A DNA stretch of 64,000 nucleotides, from positions 1-64,000 of the forward strand of contig JABABI010000021.1 of assembly GCA_014238335.1 (NCBI GenBank). The letters are read 5' to 3'. This document shows, one piece after another, positions 28,780 through 38,377 of this stretch. Source of the stretch: Fuerstiella sp. Lineage in GTDB: Bacteria; Planctomycetota; Planctomycetia; Planctomycetales; Planctomycetaceae. Each line of letters starts with the position of its first letter. The first letter of the stretch is position 1. The notes beneath the pieces were generated by a model. It did not search any database. It was not told the origin of the DNA and saw only the letters and a list, made by a program, of their open reading frames with translations. The position numbers and the translations under genes were made by a program.

Positions 28780-29811
28780 TTAGAACCTGATCTCGCTCAG
28801 TGACGGCAGTCCAAACCAGCCGCCCGACGTTTTCTTTGTTCGTCGTTGTGCTGATCCGGATGTCCTGCTCATTCTTTTTCCCGGTCGACGGGGACCTCCG
28901 GAGGCAGCCTGTTTCGTGACGGTGCTACTTACGGGACGGACGGAGTTTCTGGCATTCGGGATGGCTGTTTCTTCCGTGGCCGGGATGATCTGGCCTGTGT
29001 TGGATTTCGGTGCCGTGATTGGTTGAGCAGACATAATTGGCGGAGCGGTCGTCAAATCCGATAGTGGTGCCGGTGGCAGCTGCGTCTGAGCCAGCTGTGG
29101 TGCGGTGCGTTGTGCGGCTGTGTTTGCGTAGCCTGGATTACAGGTGGGGCAGTTGCTGCCGCCATGGCGTCTGACAGGTGTTCCGATTACCGGGCCCACA
29201 TTGCATCCTGTGTAGCACGTCGGACACCCACGCTGGCCTGGACACCTACGAGTATGAAAGTTCGACGGGATTGGCACTCGCGGGATCATCCCGGGGTTCG
29301 GACGCCACGTAGGAACCCGGTTGTAACTGTATCCCATCTGAGTCGTATCGGTGGGCTGGTACACGACAGGTGCACCGCCAACAAACCCTCCACCAGGATT
29401 GCCGTACCACTGGCCTGGCCAGTACGCCTGATACCAGCCTCCCGTTCGGTTGACAGGAAGGCGTGCCGGAGGAGCCCAGCCTGAGTCACCAGAGGCCTTC
29501 GTCCTGCAGCACCAACCGATTTTCTGAGCCGCCGGGCAGCCCTGGCCTGCCGCGCGACCGATCGGACCGCAGCGACCACACCAGTCCAGACAGAAGTCCT
29601 CGTGCCTGGACTGCGCGTTACAACGATCCCCGAAACATTGACCACTGTTACAGTAGTTGCCCTGCTGACAGCTTCCGGTGACACACCGGAAGCTGCGACC
29701 GTCGGTACATTGGCGTCCGACCTGCTGGATTTCGGCTGCTGGTCCGGTTGCGGTCAGCAATGTGGCACCAGCCAGAAACAGGTATCGAATTGCGTGTTGC
29801 ATGAGTTTCAT
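28780..29811 (-). CDS. Cys-rich secreted protein (planctomycete type)
   Basis: A 343-residue exported protein of unknown function. A signal peptide (about 1-26, ending GPAAE) is followed by a region with twelve cysteines in about 75 residues (RCVTGSCQQGNYCNSGQC, DFCLDWCGRCGPIG). A Gly/Pro/Tyr-rich middle and a second Cys cluster (CPGQRGCPTCYTGC, then NCPTCNPGYAN) follow, then a Pro/Thr/Lys-rich tail. I count 18 cysteines in all. The composition suggests a disulfide-bonded envelope component; planctomycete cell walls are known to contain Cys-rich proteins. It shares the NPGYA phrase with the next upstream gene and is the third of three consecutive same-strand secreted proteins. Confidence 0.75.
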   Translation of the reverse strand: MKLMQHAIRYLFLAGATLLTATGPAAEIQQVGRQCTDGRSFRCVTGSCQQGNYCNSGQCFGDRCNAQSRHEDFCLDWCGRCGPIGRAAGQGCPAAQKIGWCCRTKASGDSGWAPPARLPVNRTGGWYQAYWPGQWYGNPGGGFVGGAPVVYQPTDTTQMGYSYNRVPTWRPNPGMIPRVPIPSNFHTRRCPGQRGCPTCYTGCNVGPVIGTPVRRHGGSNCPTCNPGYANTAAQRTAPQLAQTQLPPAPLSDLTTAPPIMSAQPITAPKSNTGQIIPATEETAIPNARNSVRPVSSTVTKQAASGGPRRPGKRMSRTSGSAQRRTKKTSGGWFGLPSLSEIRF

Positions 29812-29964
29812 CTCCTTCGCTCCGCTGCCATGGACACGTTGTGCAGCAGCGCGAACAGTTTATTGCGGGTGACAAACTGCAGTTTGAAAATGTAGAGATC
29901 GCTTCTTTCAACTGAAACTGTAACGGGCACAGTTGGCAGTCGTGAGGTCCGTGTGATCTGTGAA

Positions 29965-30813
29965 TTACCAGGTTTGGTGATACAACGGTCGGAGTGACGT
30001 CTGAGGTGTGTAATTACCCACTGGAGTAATCCGACTCGACGGAGTTCCCACGCTGTAGTTGTATGACTGTCGAACTGTCGGCGCCAGTGGTACCGAAAGC
30101 GGCATGCCATATCCCTGAGCACCATAGGCCTGTCCGTTGTCGCGATGGTCCGCATAGCCGGGGTTGTCGGCATAGGTCACCTGATACTTACCAACCGGCG
30201 GACATCCCTGCCCGCAGCAGCCGGAAGGCACCATCCATCCGAACAGGTGATCGGCCAGTCGCTGATTTCTGGCGTGGTAATTGACGTACTGGCCTCGCCA
30301 CCATCGCTTTGCCCAGGGCTCCGGGTTACAGGGACTCTGTGCGACGGCACCAGCAAACAGACGTGTCACGCGGCGTTGGTATCCCGTTCCATAGCAGCCA
30401 TTGCTGTCGCACATGTTACAGCCTGCCACGTTACAACCCTGCTTACAGCATGGCGCCTGCGGACTGCATTCGCTGGAAACACATTGACCAGAATAGAATC
30501 CGGCAACCTGAACTGGAGATTCTCCCAGGCCGTTGGTTGGAGTCCACGCTGCATTCTGATGCGAACTCACGTTCGCCAACCTGGCTGACTGTCCGTTATT
30601 CGTTGGTTGCAGAAAGCCAGCCAACGCAGGCGGGCTGTCCAGCGCTGCGTGCTGAACTGCCCGTCCGGCTGAGCCGTTCATTCGCACGACGCCGGCGTTA
30701 CCATTTGTGGCGGAGATGCAGACGACACCCTCCTCTGCAGCGACGAAGCCGGATGTTGCCAGCACGCATATTGCGGCAGCGAGCCATCTCGAGTTTGAGT
30801 TTCGTGGTCGCAT
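29965..30813 (-). CDS. Cys-rich secreted protein, paralog-like neighbour
   Basis: A 282-residue exported protein of unknown function. The signal peptide (about 1-26) ends near GFVAAEE. A Cys-rich block (CVSSECSPQAPCCKQGCNV, then CNMCDSNGCYG) is followed by a Trp/Arg/Tyr-rich segment (EPWAKRWWRGQYVNYHARNQ), a GCCGQGCPP cluster and a Tyr/Pro-rich tail with DNPGYADHRDNG. I count 13 cysteines. It shares composition and the NPGYA phrase with the downstream 343-residue protein, 153 bp away, so the two may be distant paralogs or form one structure. Confidence 0.75.
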   Translation of the reverse strand: MRPRNSNSRWLAAAICVLATSGFVAAEEGVVCISATNGNAGVVRMNGSAGRAVQHAALDSPPALAGFLQPTNNGQSARLANVSSHQNAAWTPTNGLGESPVQVAGFYSGQCVSSECSPQAPCCKQGCNVAGCNMCDSNGCYGTGYQRRVTRLFAGAVAQSPCNPEPWAKRWWRGQYVNYHARNQRLADHLFGWMVPSGCCGQGCPPVGKYQVTYADNPGYADHRDNGQAYGAQGYGMPLSVPLAPTVRQSYNYSVGTPSSRITPVGNYTPQTSLRPLYHQTW

Positions 30814-30885
30814 TCTAGAACCTTTCGCAGAGGGAAACGCGCGTCGGCACGTATCGTTCCACTAGCTGAAAATAAGTTTTCGGGC

Positions 30886-30914
30886 GGTGGCAAACGACGA
30901 TGCCGACTGCCACC
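30886..30914. other. Hairpin between secreted-protein genes
   Basis: GGTGGCA and TGCCACC form a 7-bp stem with a 15-base loop, in the 246-bp gap between the genes at 31060 and 30813. On the minus strand it is followed by GCCCGAAAACTTATTTTC, a weak T-rich run. It could attenuate transcription between the two genes, but it is weak evidence. Confidence 0.3.
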
Positions 30915-31059
30915 CAATTCCCGCGTTTCAGGAGTTGTGAATCTGACGACGCGAACAGTTCGCTGTCGTCTTGAATCTGCTTTCTGGAGACTCGCAGTTT
31001 TCGGCGAGCCTTAATCAGTCACTCTGAGAAAAGCGAACAATCTCTCACGGAGACGGCAC

Positions 31060-31869
31060 TCAGCGAATCACGGGTCGCTTAAACATCGATAACGGACTGA
31101 TGTGCGATTTGTACTTCACATCCACTGTCGTGCCCTGCAGTTTCCAGTTCTCTTTGGACCAGACTCCGAAAGGCGTCACCATCCATCCGCCGTTCACTTT
31201 GTAGAAATAAGGTCCGTACATCGCCTTGTAGCGATGCGGGTACAGCATCTCGTGAGGATGAAATGCCTGATGAACGATTGCCGTTCCACCGATCTGTTGA
31301 GGAATGCCGGGCCGTGGTGCCGGATAGAGCGCGGCGCTGGACGGTCCTGCCCCGCCCGCACTTCCACCTGCCGGGGTCATGCTGACAGGGCCAGCTCCAG
31401 CAGTGTAACTTGTTGAAGAAGCGAAGGAGTACGGTCCGGGTGAATTCTGATAGACAGGCTGAGGCGCAGAATACTGCTGCCAGTTTGCTTGCGGGTGAAC
31501 GGGCAGCACATTGCCCCTGGACGTGGCGGCGCTGAAATACTGCGGACCAGCCAGCGACGATGCATTTGGCACCACGGGGGCGTACTGAATAGGCAGTGGC
31601 TGCGGCAATGCCTCGGCCGGTTCCAGCTGCTGTGCCGTCGGCTGAGCACTCGTCTGGCGAATTTCCGGAACCTGTCGAGCTGCGTCGTCGACCACGGCAT
31701 GCCGAACGCCGCTGGGTCTTTTCGTACCGGACCATTGCGTGTCCGGACGTCCGATCAACGGCCCTCGCAGCCAGTCCATCAGCGGGTTTTGATTCTGACC
31801 GTCTTCGGCCAGAAGGCTCCCGACGCTCATGATTGTGATCATGAGAGTCAACAATCCCTTGCGAAGCAT
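31060..31869 (-). CDS. Secreted Pro/Gln-rich protein of unknown function
   Basis: A 269-residue exported protein. I chose the ATG at 31869 because GGAGG sits seven bases before it and it gives a clean signal peptide (MLRKGLLTLMITIMSVGSLL, cleavage near AEDG). The mature protein is Pro/Gln/Ala/Ser-rich and low in complexity, then ends with an ordered block of about 70 residues (FHPHEMLYPHRYKAMYGPYF, YKVNGGWMVTPFGVWSKENW, then VDVKYKSHISPL). That end block may be the functional, conserved part. It is the first of three same-strand secreted proteins and has few cysteines, unlike the other two. Function unknown. Confidence 0.7.
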   Translation of the reverse strand: MLRKGLLTLMITIMSVGSLLAEDGQNQNPLMDWLRGPLIGRPDTQWSGTKRPSGVRHAVVDDAARQVPEIRQTSAQPTAQQLEPAEALPQPLPIQYAPVVPNASSLAGPQYFSAATSRGNVLPVHPQANWQQYSAPQPVYQNSPGPYSFASSTSYTAGAGPVSMTPAGGSAGGAGPSSAALYPAPRPGIPQQIGGTAIVHQAFHPHEMLYPHRYKAMYGPYFYKVNGGWMVTPFGVWSKENWKLQGTTVDVKYKSHISPLSMFKRPVIR

Positions 31870-32474
31870 TGCTTCTCCTCCGTGGCTGTAGAAGAATCCG
31901 TTCTTCCAGCTGTTACACATCCCTGGTCAACATGACACGGGAATTGATGGAACCGCGAATCCAAAAAAATCAGTACTGGATCCTTTGCCGGTCCCGTTCG
32001 AGTTGTTCAAACGTTTACCGGTGAGGTCCAAACTGTCCTCTGTCGTAGAGTTCGGCTTCTACCGGTCGCAGGGATGAATCAATCAGTGTTGTTGCTACAC
32101 ACGATACGGTTAGTTTCCGGTGTACTATCGTTGCATGTGGAAGAACCGAAAAAGTCTTCCCAATCTTCCTGCCTTTTCAGGCATATCTGTGTCCGCTCGC
32201 GCTTTGCGATTCTCTCAGAATCTCTAAAATGTCCGTCTGAGGATGAGAAGTCGATCCAGAACTGGATATTCGACCTGAACGGACGCAACACTGTGCGGAC
32301 GTGCGTTCAGCGAAAGTATTGAGATTCCGGGGGGCCGACCGCCGATATTGTTGACAACCGCCAGACTGGCGAATTGACGGGAGCGACCGCTTCCTGCCTG
32401 GTGTTCAGTGTAATCCTGGTCGATGTGTCATTGCTGGTTGGAAGAAATCCCGACCGCTGGAAAAGGATGCTCAG
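31870..32474. other. Divergent intergenic region before the topoisomerase pair
   Basis: About 600 bp between the secreted-protein gene (-) and the topoisomerase A gene (+). No frame looks real. It must contain promoters for both; I could not place one with confidence. Confidence 0.4.
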
Positions 32475-34862
32475 TTGGCTCGCAGAAAGTCTTCCAGAAA
32501 GAACGAACCCAATCTGTTCTCCAAGACGGATGAGCTGGAAGCGGCCGGAAACGTTCAATACGTGCCGATCAGCGGCGAAACTCGCCGACGCTATCTGAAC
32601 TACGCTCTTTCCGTCATCACGTCTCGTGCCCTGCCGGACGTTCGTGATGGGTTGAAACCGGTACAGCGGCGAATTCTGTACGTCATGTACAATCGTTTAC
32701 GGCTGACGGCGGACAGCAAGACCCGAAAGTGTGCCAAGATCTGCGGTGACACGACTGGGTCATTTCACCCACATGGCGACACAGCTGTCTATGACGCATT
32801 GGTTCGGCTGGCGCAGGACTTCACTCTGCGATATCCGCTGGTGATCGGACAGGGAAACTTCGGTTCCATCATAGGGTTGCGCGCGGCAGCCGCTCGTTAC
32901 ACAGAAGCGAAGCTGTCGGCGGTGGCAGAGCAGCTGATGAACGAGCTGAGATATCGCACGGTGGATATGCGCCCCACGTACGATGCTGCTGATGAGGAGC
33001 CAGTCGTGTTGCCGGCCCGCTATCCGGCACTGCTGGTCAACGGGACTCAGGGAATTGCCGTGGGCATGGCGACCAGCATGCCGCCCCACAACCTGAACGA
33101 AGTGACGAAAGCCTGTGTGCATTTGATTCAGCACCCCAAGGCGACGGTCGCTCAGTTGATGAAGTATGTCAAGGGGCCCGACTTTCCGTTGGGGGGCCGC
33201 ATCGTGACCGAACGAGCAGATCTGCGAAAGGCGTACGAAACCGGTCGTGGCTCTGTCAAAACACGCGGTGAATGGCGGTTCGACAAGCAGGGCAAGAAGG
33301 AGCTAAAGGATCGACTGATTATCCATACTGTGCCGTACACAGTTTCGACGGGACCGCTGCTGACAGAAATCGGTGACCTGATCGAAGCCCGCAAGCTACC
33401 TCAGCTGGCAAACGTTATTGACGAAACGAACGAAGAAAACGGGCTGCGGATTGTGTTGGAAATGAAGTCCGGTGCAGATCCGGAGGCCGTCATGGCCTAC
33501 CTGTTTCGACACACCTCGCTGGAGCAGAACTTCAGTTTCAATGCCACCGCACTGGTACCGGACGAACATGGCGCCACGGTGCCACGTGTGCTGAGTCTGA
33601 AGGAATTACTGCAGCACTTTCTCGACTTCCGCTACGAAACGGTTCGACGACGGCTTGAGTACCAACTGGAGCAATTGCGCAAGCGAATTCATATCCTGGA
33701 AGGCTTTGCGATCATCTTTAACGGCCTTGATGTGGCACTGAAAATCATTCGCGCAAGTAGTGGCAAAAAAGATGCAGCCGCAAAATTGATGAAGAAGTTT
33801 CCTCTGGACGAGATACAGACGGACGCCATTCTGGAATTGGCGCTGTACCGGATTTCGCGGCTGGAAATCGACAACATTCGTCAGGAACTTAAAGAGAAGA
33901 AAGCGGAAGCTGCCCGCATCCAAAAGCTGTTGAATTCGAAAACGCAGATGTGGAAGCTGATCCGCACCGAGCTCGAAACGCTGGCGGCGAAATTTGGCGA
34001 TAAGCGCCGCAGCCAATTCGCTTCTGTGGACGAGATTATTGAGTTTGATGCGTCAGCTTACATCGTTAAGGAAAACACAAACGTTGTTGTCACGTCGGAT
34101 GGCTGGGTCAAACGCGTCAACAGTCTGGCAAGTGTCTCCAAGACCCGCGTCCGCGAAGGGGACAGCGTGTTGAATGTGATTCCCGGAAGCACTCTTGATA
34201 ATGCTGTCTTCTTCAGTTCGGACGGCGTGGCGTTCACAATTCCGATCGACCAGTTGCCTGTCTCATCCGGCTACGGCGAACCTTTCGCGAAGCACGCCAA
34301 GCTCAGGGACGGGGCTTCCATCGCATCCGTCCTCACGACTGACCCACGATTCGTGGAGGCGGTTGACGATGATTCGAAAGAATGGGGGCCATTGCTGTTG
34401 GTTGCGACGAAACGTGGTCAGGTGCTGACGATTCCGTACCACGGCTTCCGCACGCCGAGTACGAAAGCCGGTCGCAAGTATTGTCGACTGCGAAAAGGTG
34501 ACCAGGTCGTGTATTGCCAGCCGATCGAAGACGCGGAAACCGTGTTTTTCGCCTCCGCCGATGCTCGCGTTCTGCACTTCTCACTGAATGAAGTGCCAAT
34601 GTTAACGAATGCCGGCAAAGGGGTTCGCGGCATCAAGCTGGACGCCGATGATCGCTTGTTAGGCGTCGTTCAGTTAGCTCGACCGAGCGACTGCCTGCGG
34701 GTCGTCACCAGTAACGATAAAGAAATGGTCTTCGGTCAGCAGAAGTATCAGGTTACGTCGAGGGGTGGCCGAGGCATCATGACCAGCAAACGTTCCAGCT
34801 TCGATAAGGTGATTGAGCCACAAATCCAGTTAGTCGACTGGTCAGAAATGGAAGAGGACTGA
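32475..34862 (+). CDS. Type IIA DNA topoisomerase subunit A (GyrA/ParC type)
   Basis: A 795-residue DNA breakage-reunion subunit. The N-terminal domain has the family opening YLNYALSVITSRALPDVRDG and KPVQRRILYVMY, the QRDR-like HPHGDTAVYDALV, and the active-site Tyr Y142 with R141 in AAARYTEAKLS. Instead of the usual GNFGSxDGD, this protein reads GNFGSIIGLR (IGL at 133-135). A coiled coil (about 380-490) and a beta-propeller-like C-terminal part follow. A RGGRG segment (763-767) resembling a degenerate GyrA box lies near the end, not in the first blade. It lies ten bases before the subunit B gene. The A-before-B order and the 638-residue B partner fit a second, Topo IV-like enzyme, but gyrase is not excluded. 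Confidence 0.88.
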   Translation: MARRKSSRKNEPNLFSKTDELEAAGNVQYVPISGETRRRYLNYALSVITSRALPDVRDGLKPVQRRILYVMYNRLRLTADSKTRKCAKICGDTTGSFHPHGDTAVYDALVRLAQDFTLRYPLVIGQGNFGSIIGLRAAAARYTEAKLSAVAEQLMNELRYRTVDMRPTYDAADEEPVVLPARYPALLVNGTQGIAVGMATSMPPHNLNEVTKACVHLIQHPKATVAQLMKYVKGPDFPLGGRIVTERADLRKAYETGRGSVKTRGEWRFDKQGKKELKDRLIIHTVPYTVSTGPLLTEIGDLIEARKLPQLANVIDETNEENGLRIVLEMKSGADPEAVMAYLFRHTSLEQNFSFNATALVPDEHGATVPRVLSLKELLQHFLDFRYETVRRRLEYQLEQLRKRIHILEGFAIIFNGLDVALKIIRASSGKKDAAAKLMKKFPLDEIQTDAILELALYRISRLEIDNIRQELKEKKAEAARIQKLLNSKTQMWKLIRTELETLAAKFGDKRRSQFASVDEIIEFDASAYIVKENTNVVVTSDGWVKRVNSLASVSKTRVREGDSVLNVIPGSTLDNAVFFSSDGVAFTIPIDQLPVSSGYGEPFAKHAKLRDGASIASVLTTDPRFVEAVDDDSKEWGPLLLVATKRGQVLTIPYHGFRTPSTKAGRKYCRLRKGDQVVYCQPIEDAETVFFASADARVLHFSLNEVPMLTNAGKGVRGIKLDADDRLLGVVQLARPSDCLRVVTSNDKEMVFGQQKYQVTSRGGRGIMTSKRSSFDKVIEPQIQLVDWSEMEED

Positions 34863-34872
34863 CATTCTGCCA

Positions 34873-36789
34873 ATGAGTACACCAACAAAATCAACTTACA
34901 CGGCCAGCGACATTGAGGTCCTGGAAGGCCTGGAACCGGTGCGAAAACGGCCGTCGATGTACATCGGTGGCGTCGATTCGCGTGGGTTGCACCACCTTCT
35001 TTGGGAAGTCGTGGATAACTGCGTCGACGAGTTTCTTGCCGGCGAATGTAAGCAGATCATGGTCACCCTGCACAAGGACGGGGGCCGCTGCACAGTCAGC
35101 GACGATGGTCGCGGCATTCCCGTGGACAAGCATCCGAAGATGAAAAAGTCGTCGCTGGAAGTGATCCTGACAACTTTACACGCCGGCGGTAAGTTCAGTG
35201 ACAAGAACTACGCTCGCAGTGGCGGTCTGCACGGAGTCGGTTTGTCTGTTGTCAATGCGCTTTCGTCAAAGCTGGTGGCAAAGGTACACCGCGATGGCCA
35301 CGAATGGATGCAGGAGTATCGGCGTGGAAAGCCAACCGGCAAGGTGAAGAAAGTGAAACCGTTTCGCGGCCACGGTACGACCATTTTCTTTTGTCCGGAC
35401 GATACCATTTTTCGGCGGACACAGTTCAACGCGGAGACAATTCGCCAGCATCTGGAAGACGTGTCATACATTCATGGCGGCCTGTCAATCGTCTTTAAGG
35501 ATGAATTGAAGGGCGAAAGTCACGAACTTCGGCATCCGGACGGAATCAAGTCTTACATCGAAAAAGTTATCGAAGACAGTGGCAAGAAGACGGTTCACGA
35601 TCAGCTTTTCTCCGCAGATAAGGACGACAAGGTCGCTCGTGTCGAGGTCGTCCTGAAGTGGACCGAGTCCACGGACGAACACATTCGCAGCTACGTCAAT
35701 GGTATTCGCACCCACGCCGGCGGAACTCATGAAAACGGTCTGAAGTCCGGCCTGACGAAAGCGGTGCGGAACTACATCGAGGTCCACAATTTCAAACCTC
35801 GCGGAGTTACCATTTCTGCGGACGACATCCGCGAAGGCGTTATCGCCATCCTGTCGGTGTTTCATGGCGAACCCATGTTTCAGGGGCAAACGAAGGAACG
35901 ACTGAACAATCCGGAGATGGCGTCTCATGTTGATGGCATTGTGAGGCCGGCCGTCGAGAACTGGCTGAACAACAATCCGTCGCTTGCTGACGCAATTCTG
36001 GGACGCATCGTGCTGGCAGCCCGAGCAAGACTGGCCAGCCGCGATGCTGTCAAAGAAGTCAAACGCAAGTCGGTTGCGCGAAGGACGAATCTGCCGGGCA
36101 AATTGGTTGACTGTCAGAACAGAAACTCTGACGAAACAGAACTGTTCATAGTGGAAGGTGACTCGGCCGGTGGAACAGCAGTAATGGGGCGCAACTCTGC
36201 CACTCAGGCGGTGTTACCCCTGAGAGGAAAGATACTGAATACTGAGTCGCTGGCTTTGTCCAAGATTCTGAAAAACCAGGAAATCAGCGACCTGGTAGAA
36301 ACGCTTGGCACCGGCATCGGGCCGAATTTCGACATTCATCGTTTGCGTTACGGTCGGATCATTCTGCTGATGGATGCCGACAGTGACGGCTACCACATTT
36401 CCACTCTGTTACTGACTTTTTTCTTCCGCCATATGACGGAACTGATCCGGCAGGGAAACCTGTTCATTGCTCAGCCGCCTCTGTTCCGCGTTGAAGTGGG
36501 TAAGACCACGCAGTACGCTCAAACGGACGCAGAGAAGGAAGAAATTCTGGCTTCGCTGCCGGAAAATCGGAACCCGACGGTCCTGCGTTTCAAGGGACTG
36601 GGCGAAATGAATGCGGCTCAGCTGCGAGATACAACTCTTAACCCGCAGGCACGCGTTCTGCTGCGAGTCGACATCGAAAGTCAGTTGGAAGCCGATCAGA
36701 CGTTTCACCAGCTACTCGGTAAGGAAGCCTCGGAACGGTACAAGGTGATCATGGAAGAAGCCAGTTTCGCCGACGACGTAGACGCATAA
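34873..36789 (+). CDS. Type IIA DNA topoisomerase subunit B (GyrB/ParE type)
   Basis: A 638-residue ATPase subunit. The GHKL ATPase domain has the ADP/Mg motif EVVDNCVDEFLAG (E45, N49), DDGRGIPVD, the lid GGLHGVGLSVVNALS, and the transducer YVNGIRTHAGGTHENG. The TOPRIM domain carries EGDSAGGTAVMG (E428) and DADSDG (501-506), which bind Mg2+ for DNA cleavage. A C-terminal RFKGLGEMNAAQLRDTTLNP segment is typical. The length matches ParE/short GyrB without the insert of E. coli GyrB. It pairs with the upstream subunit A, ten bases away, to make an A2B2 enzyme that changes DNA supercoiling or decatenates chromosomes using ATP. Confidence 0.93.
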   Translation: MSTPTKSTYTASDIEVLEGLEPVRKRPSMYIGGVDSRGLHHLLWEVVDNCVDEFLAGECKQIMVTLHKDGGRCTVSDDGRGIPVDKHPKMKKSSLEVILTTLHAGGKFSDKNYARSGGLHGVGLSVVNALSSKLVAKVHRDGHEWMQEYRRGKPTGKVKKVKPFRGHGTTIFFCPDDTIFRRTQFNAETIRQHLEDVSYIHGGLSIVFKDELKGESHELRHPDGIKSYIEKVIEDSGKKTVHDQLFSADKDDKVARVEVVLKWTESTDEHIRSYVNGIRTHAGGTHENGLKSGLTKAVRNYIEVHNFKPRGVTISADDIREGVIAILSVFHGEPMFQGQTKERLNNPEMASHVDGIVRPAVENWLNNNPSLADAILGRIVLAARARLASRDAVKEVKRKSVARRTNLPGKLVDCQNRNSDETELFIVEGDSAGGTAVMGRNSATQAVLPLRGKILNTESLALSKILKNQEISDLVETLGTGIGPNFDIHRLRYGRIILLMDADSDGYHISTLLLTFFFRHMTELIRQGNLFIAQPPLFRVEVGKTTQYAQTDAEKEEILASLPENRNPTVLRFKGLGEMNAAQLRDTTLNPQARVLLRVDIESQLEADQTFHQLLGKEASERYKVIMEEASFADDVDA

Positions 36790-37047
36790 TGCCACATGGT
36801 CGCAATCGTATTCGAACGGTCTTCGACGTTCTGTCTGAGCTACCTCTCAGAAGAGAATCGTCCGCTTCCATTGATCGCAGCAAACAGGTGTTTCGATTCG
36901 ATTGATGTCTTTCTGATAGACTCTGAATTTGAACGTTTCAGGCTGGGAAATACTGGCTTTATAGGGCATTGGGCACTTGTCAGTGGGCAAATGTCCCGGT
37001 AATCTTCTCAGCCTTCTGCGGCAGACCTTCTTTGGAAGACCAAAACG

Positions 37048-38283
37048 TTGGCCCTCGACGATCGCATAGTCATCACTGGAATCGGACTGGCGTCCCCGAA
37101 CGGTAATAATCTGGCCGAGTTTCGCCGGAATCTGCTGGACGGAAAATCCGGTGTGGTGGATTACGAAACACGGTACATGCCTCCGGTACTGGCTGGCGTC
37201 TGTAACTTTGACGAACTGCGTTATCAGAAGCGTAAAGAAGTGCGTCGGGGAACTCGGGCCGGATCGATCGCCGTCTACTGTTCGAACGAAGCCATCGTCG
37301 ATTCCGGTCTGAATTGGGCCGCCGTGGCGAAAGACCGGGTGGGCGTTTATCTGGGCATTACCGAACACGGCAACGTCGAAACAGAGAACGAAATCTACGA
37401 GATCTCACAGTTTGGCTACGACACCAAGGTCTGGTCGCATCACCACAATCCACGGACCGTGGCCAACAATCCGGCGGGGGAAGTCACGCTGAATCTCGGA
37501 GTTACAGGGCCGCATCTGACCATCGGTGCGGCGTGTGCCGCGGGGAATGCTGGATTCATTCAGGCGGTGCAGATGCTGCGTCTGGGCGAATGTGATATAG
37601 CGATCGCCGGAGGGGTGTCGGAAAGCATTCATACGTTCGGCATCTTCGCCAGTTTTCAGAGCCAGGGCGCTCTGGCCACTCACGAGGATCCGGCAAAAGC
37701 CTGTCGTCCGTTTGATACGCAGCGAAATGGAATTGTCGTCGCGGAGGGTGGCGGTATCTGCACGGTCGAACGACTGACGGATGCACTGGCTCGTGGCGCG
37801 AAGATTTATGCTGAAATCATTGGGCACGCAATGAATTCTGACGCATCTGACTTTGTGCTCCCGAATTCGACTCGCCAGGCCGAATGTGTTCAACTGGCTC
37901 TGTCGCGAGCCGGAATTACAGCCAACGACGTTGACATTGTCAGCAGCCACGCGACGGCCACTGAGCAGGGCGATATCGAAGAAGCAAAAGCCCTTAGGGC
38001 CGTCTTTGGTGATACACGCGCAGCAATCAACAACACCAAGAGCTTCATCGGTCACGCCATGGGAGCAGCTGGGGCACTGGAGCTTCTGGGCAATCTGCCA
38101 TCGTTTGACGACGGTATGGCCCACGCTACAATCAATCTTGAGAATCCGGACTCAAGATGCGTTTTGCCTAATTTAGTAGCGAATGAGCCGCGAAATATGG
38201 GCGAAGTGAACTGTATATTGAACAATTCGTTTGGGATGCTGGGTATCAACTCGGTCGTGATCGTTAAACAATACGAATCTTGA
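37048..38283 (+). CDS. Beta-ketoacyl-ACP synthase (KAS II/FabF-like)
   Basis: A 411-residue condensing enzyme that starts at a TTG with GGAAG upstream. The Cys-His-His triad is visible: C163 in GAACAAGNAG, H301 in SSHATATEQGD and H336 in NNTKSFIGHAMGAAG. K331 lies in the same loop. It condenses malonyl-ACP with an acyl-ACP to lengthen a chain. The following ACP gene (94 bp away) and FAD-dependent desaturase suggest a dedicated acyl or polyene pathway rather than housekeeping fatty acid synthesis, which usually has fabD and fabG next to it. That is inference from context. Confidence 0.9.
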   Translation: MALDDRIVITGIGLASPNGNNLAEFRRNLLDGKSGVVDYETRYMPPVLAGVCNFDELRYQKRKEVRRGTRAGSIAVYCSNEAIVDSGLNWAAVAKDRVGVYLGITEHGNVETENEIYEISQFGYDTKVWSHHHNPRTVANNPAGEVTLNLGVTGPHLTIGAACAAGNAGFIQAVQMLRLGECDIAIAGGVSESIHTFGIFASFQSQGALATHEDPAKACRPFDTQRNGIVVAEGGGICTVERLTDALARGAKIYAEIIGHAMNSDASDFVLPNSTRQAECVQLALSRAGITANDVDIVSSHATATEQGDIEEAKALRAVFGDTRAAINNTKSFIGHAMGAAGALELLGNLPSFDDGMAHATINLENPDSRCVLPNLVANEPRNMGEVNCILNNSFGMLGINSVVIVKQYES

Positions 38284-38377
38284 ACCCTGCAGATTCTGCG
38301 GTCCAGCCGAAAAGATTGTGGCGACGGTGAAACACGCGTTCCGCGCTGCGGAAACAATGAGCGCAAGGGGATTTTTG

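Noticed and set aside
28780..31869. Three secreted proteins as a bacteriocin or toxin cluster
   Set aside because: No leader peptide, transporter or immunity gene is present, and sizes and composition suit structural proteins better.
37405..38124. A 239-codon minus-strand open frame
   Set aside because: It lies opposite the ketosynthase, whose active-site residues are intact.
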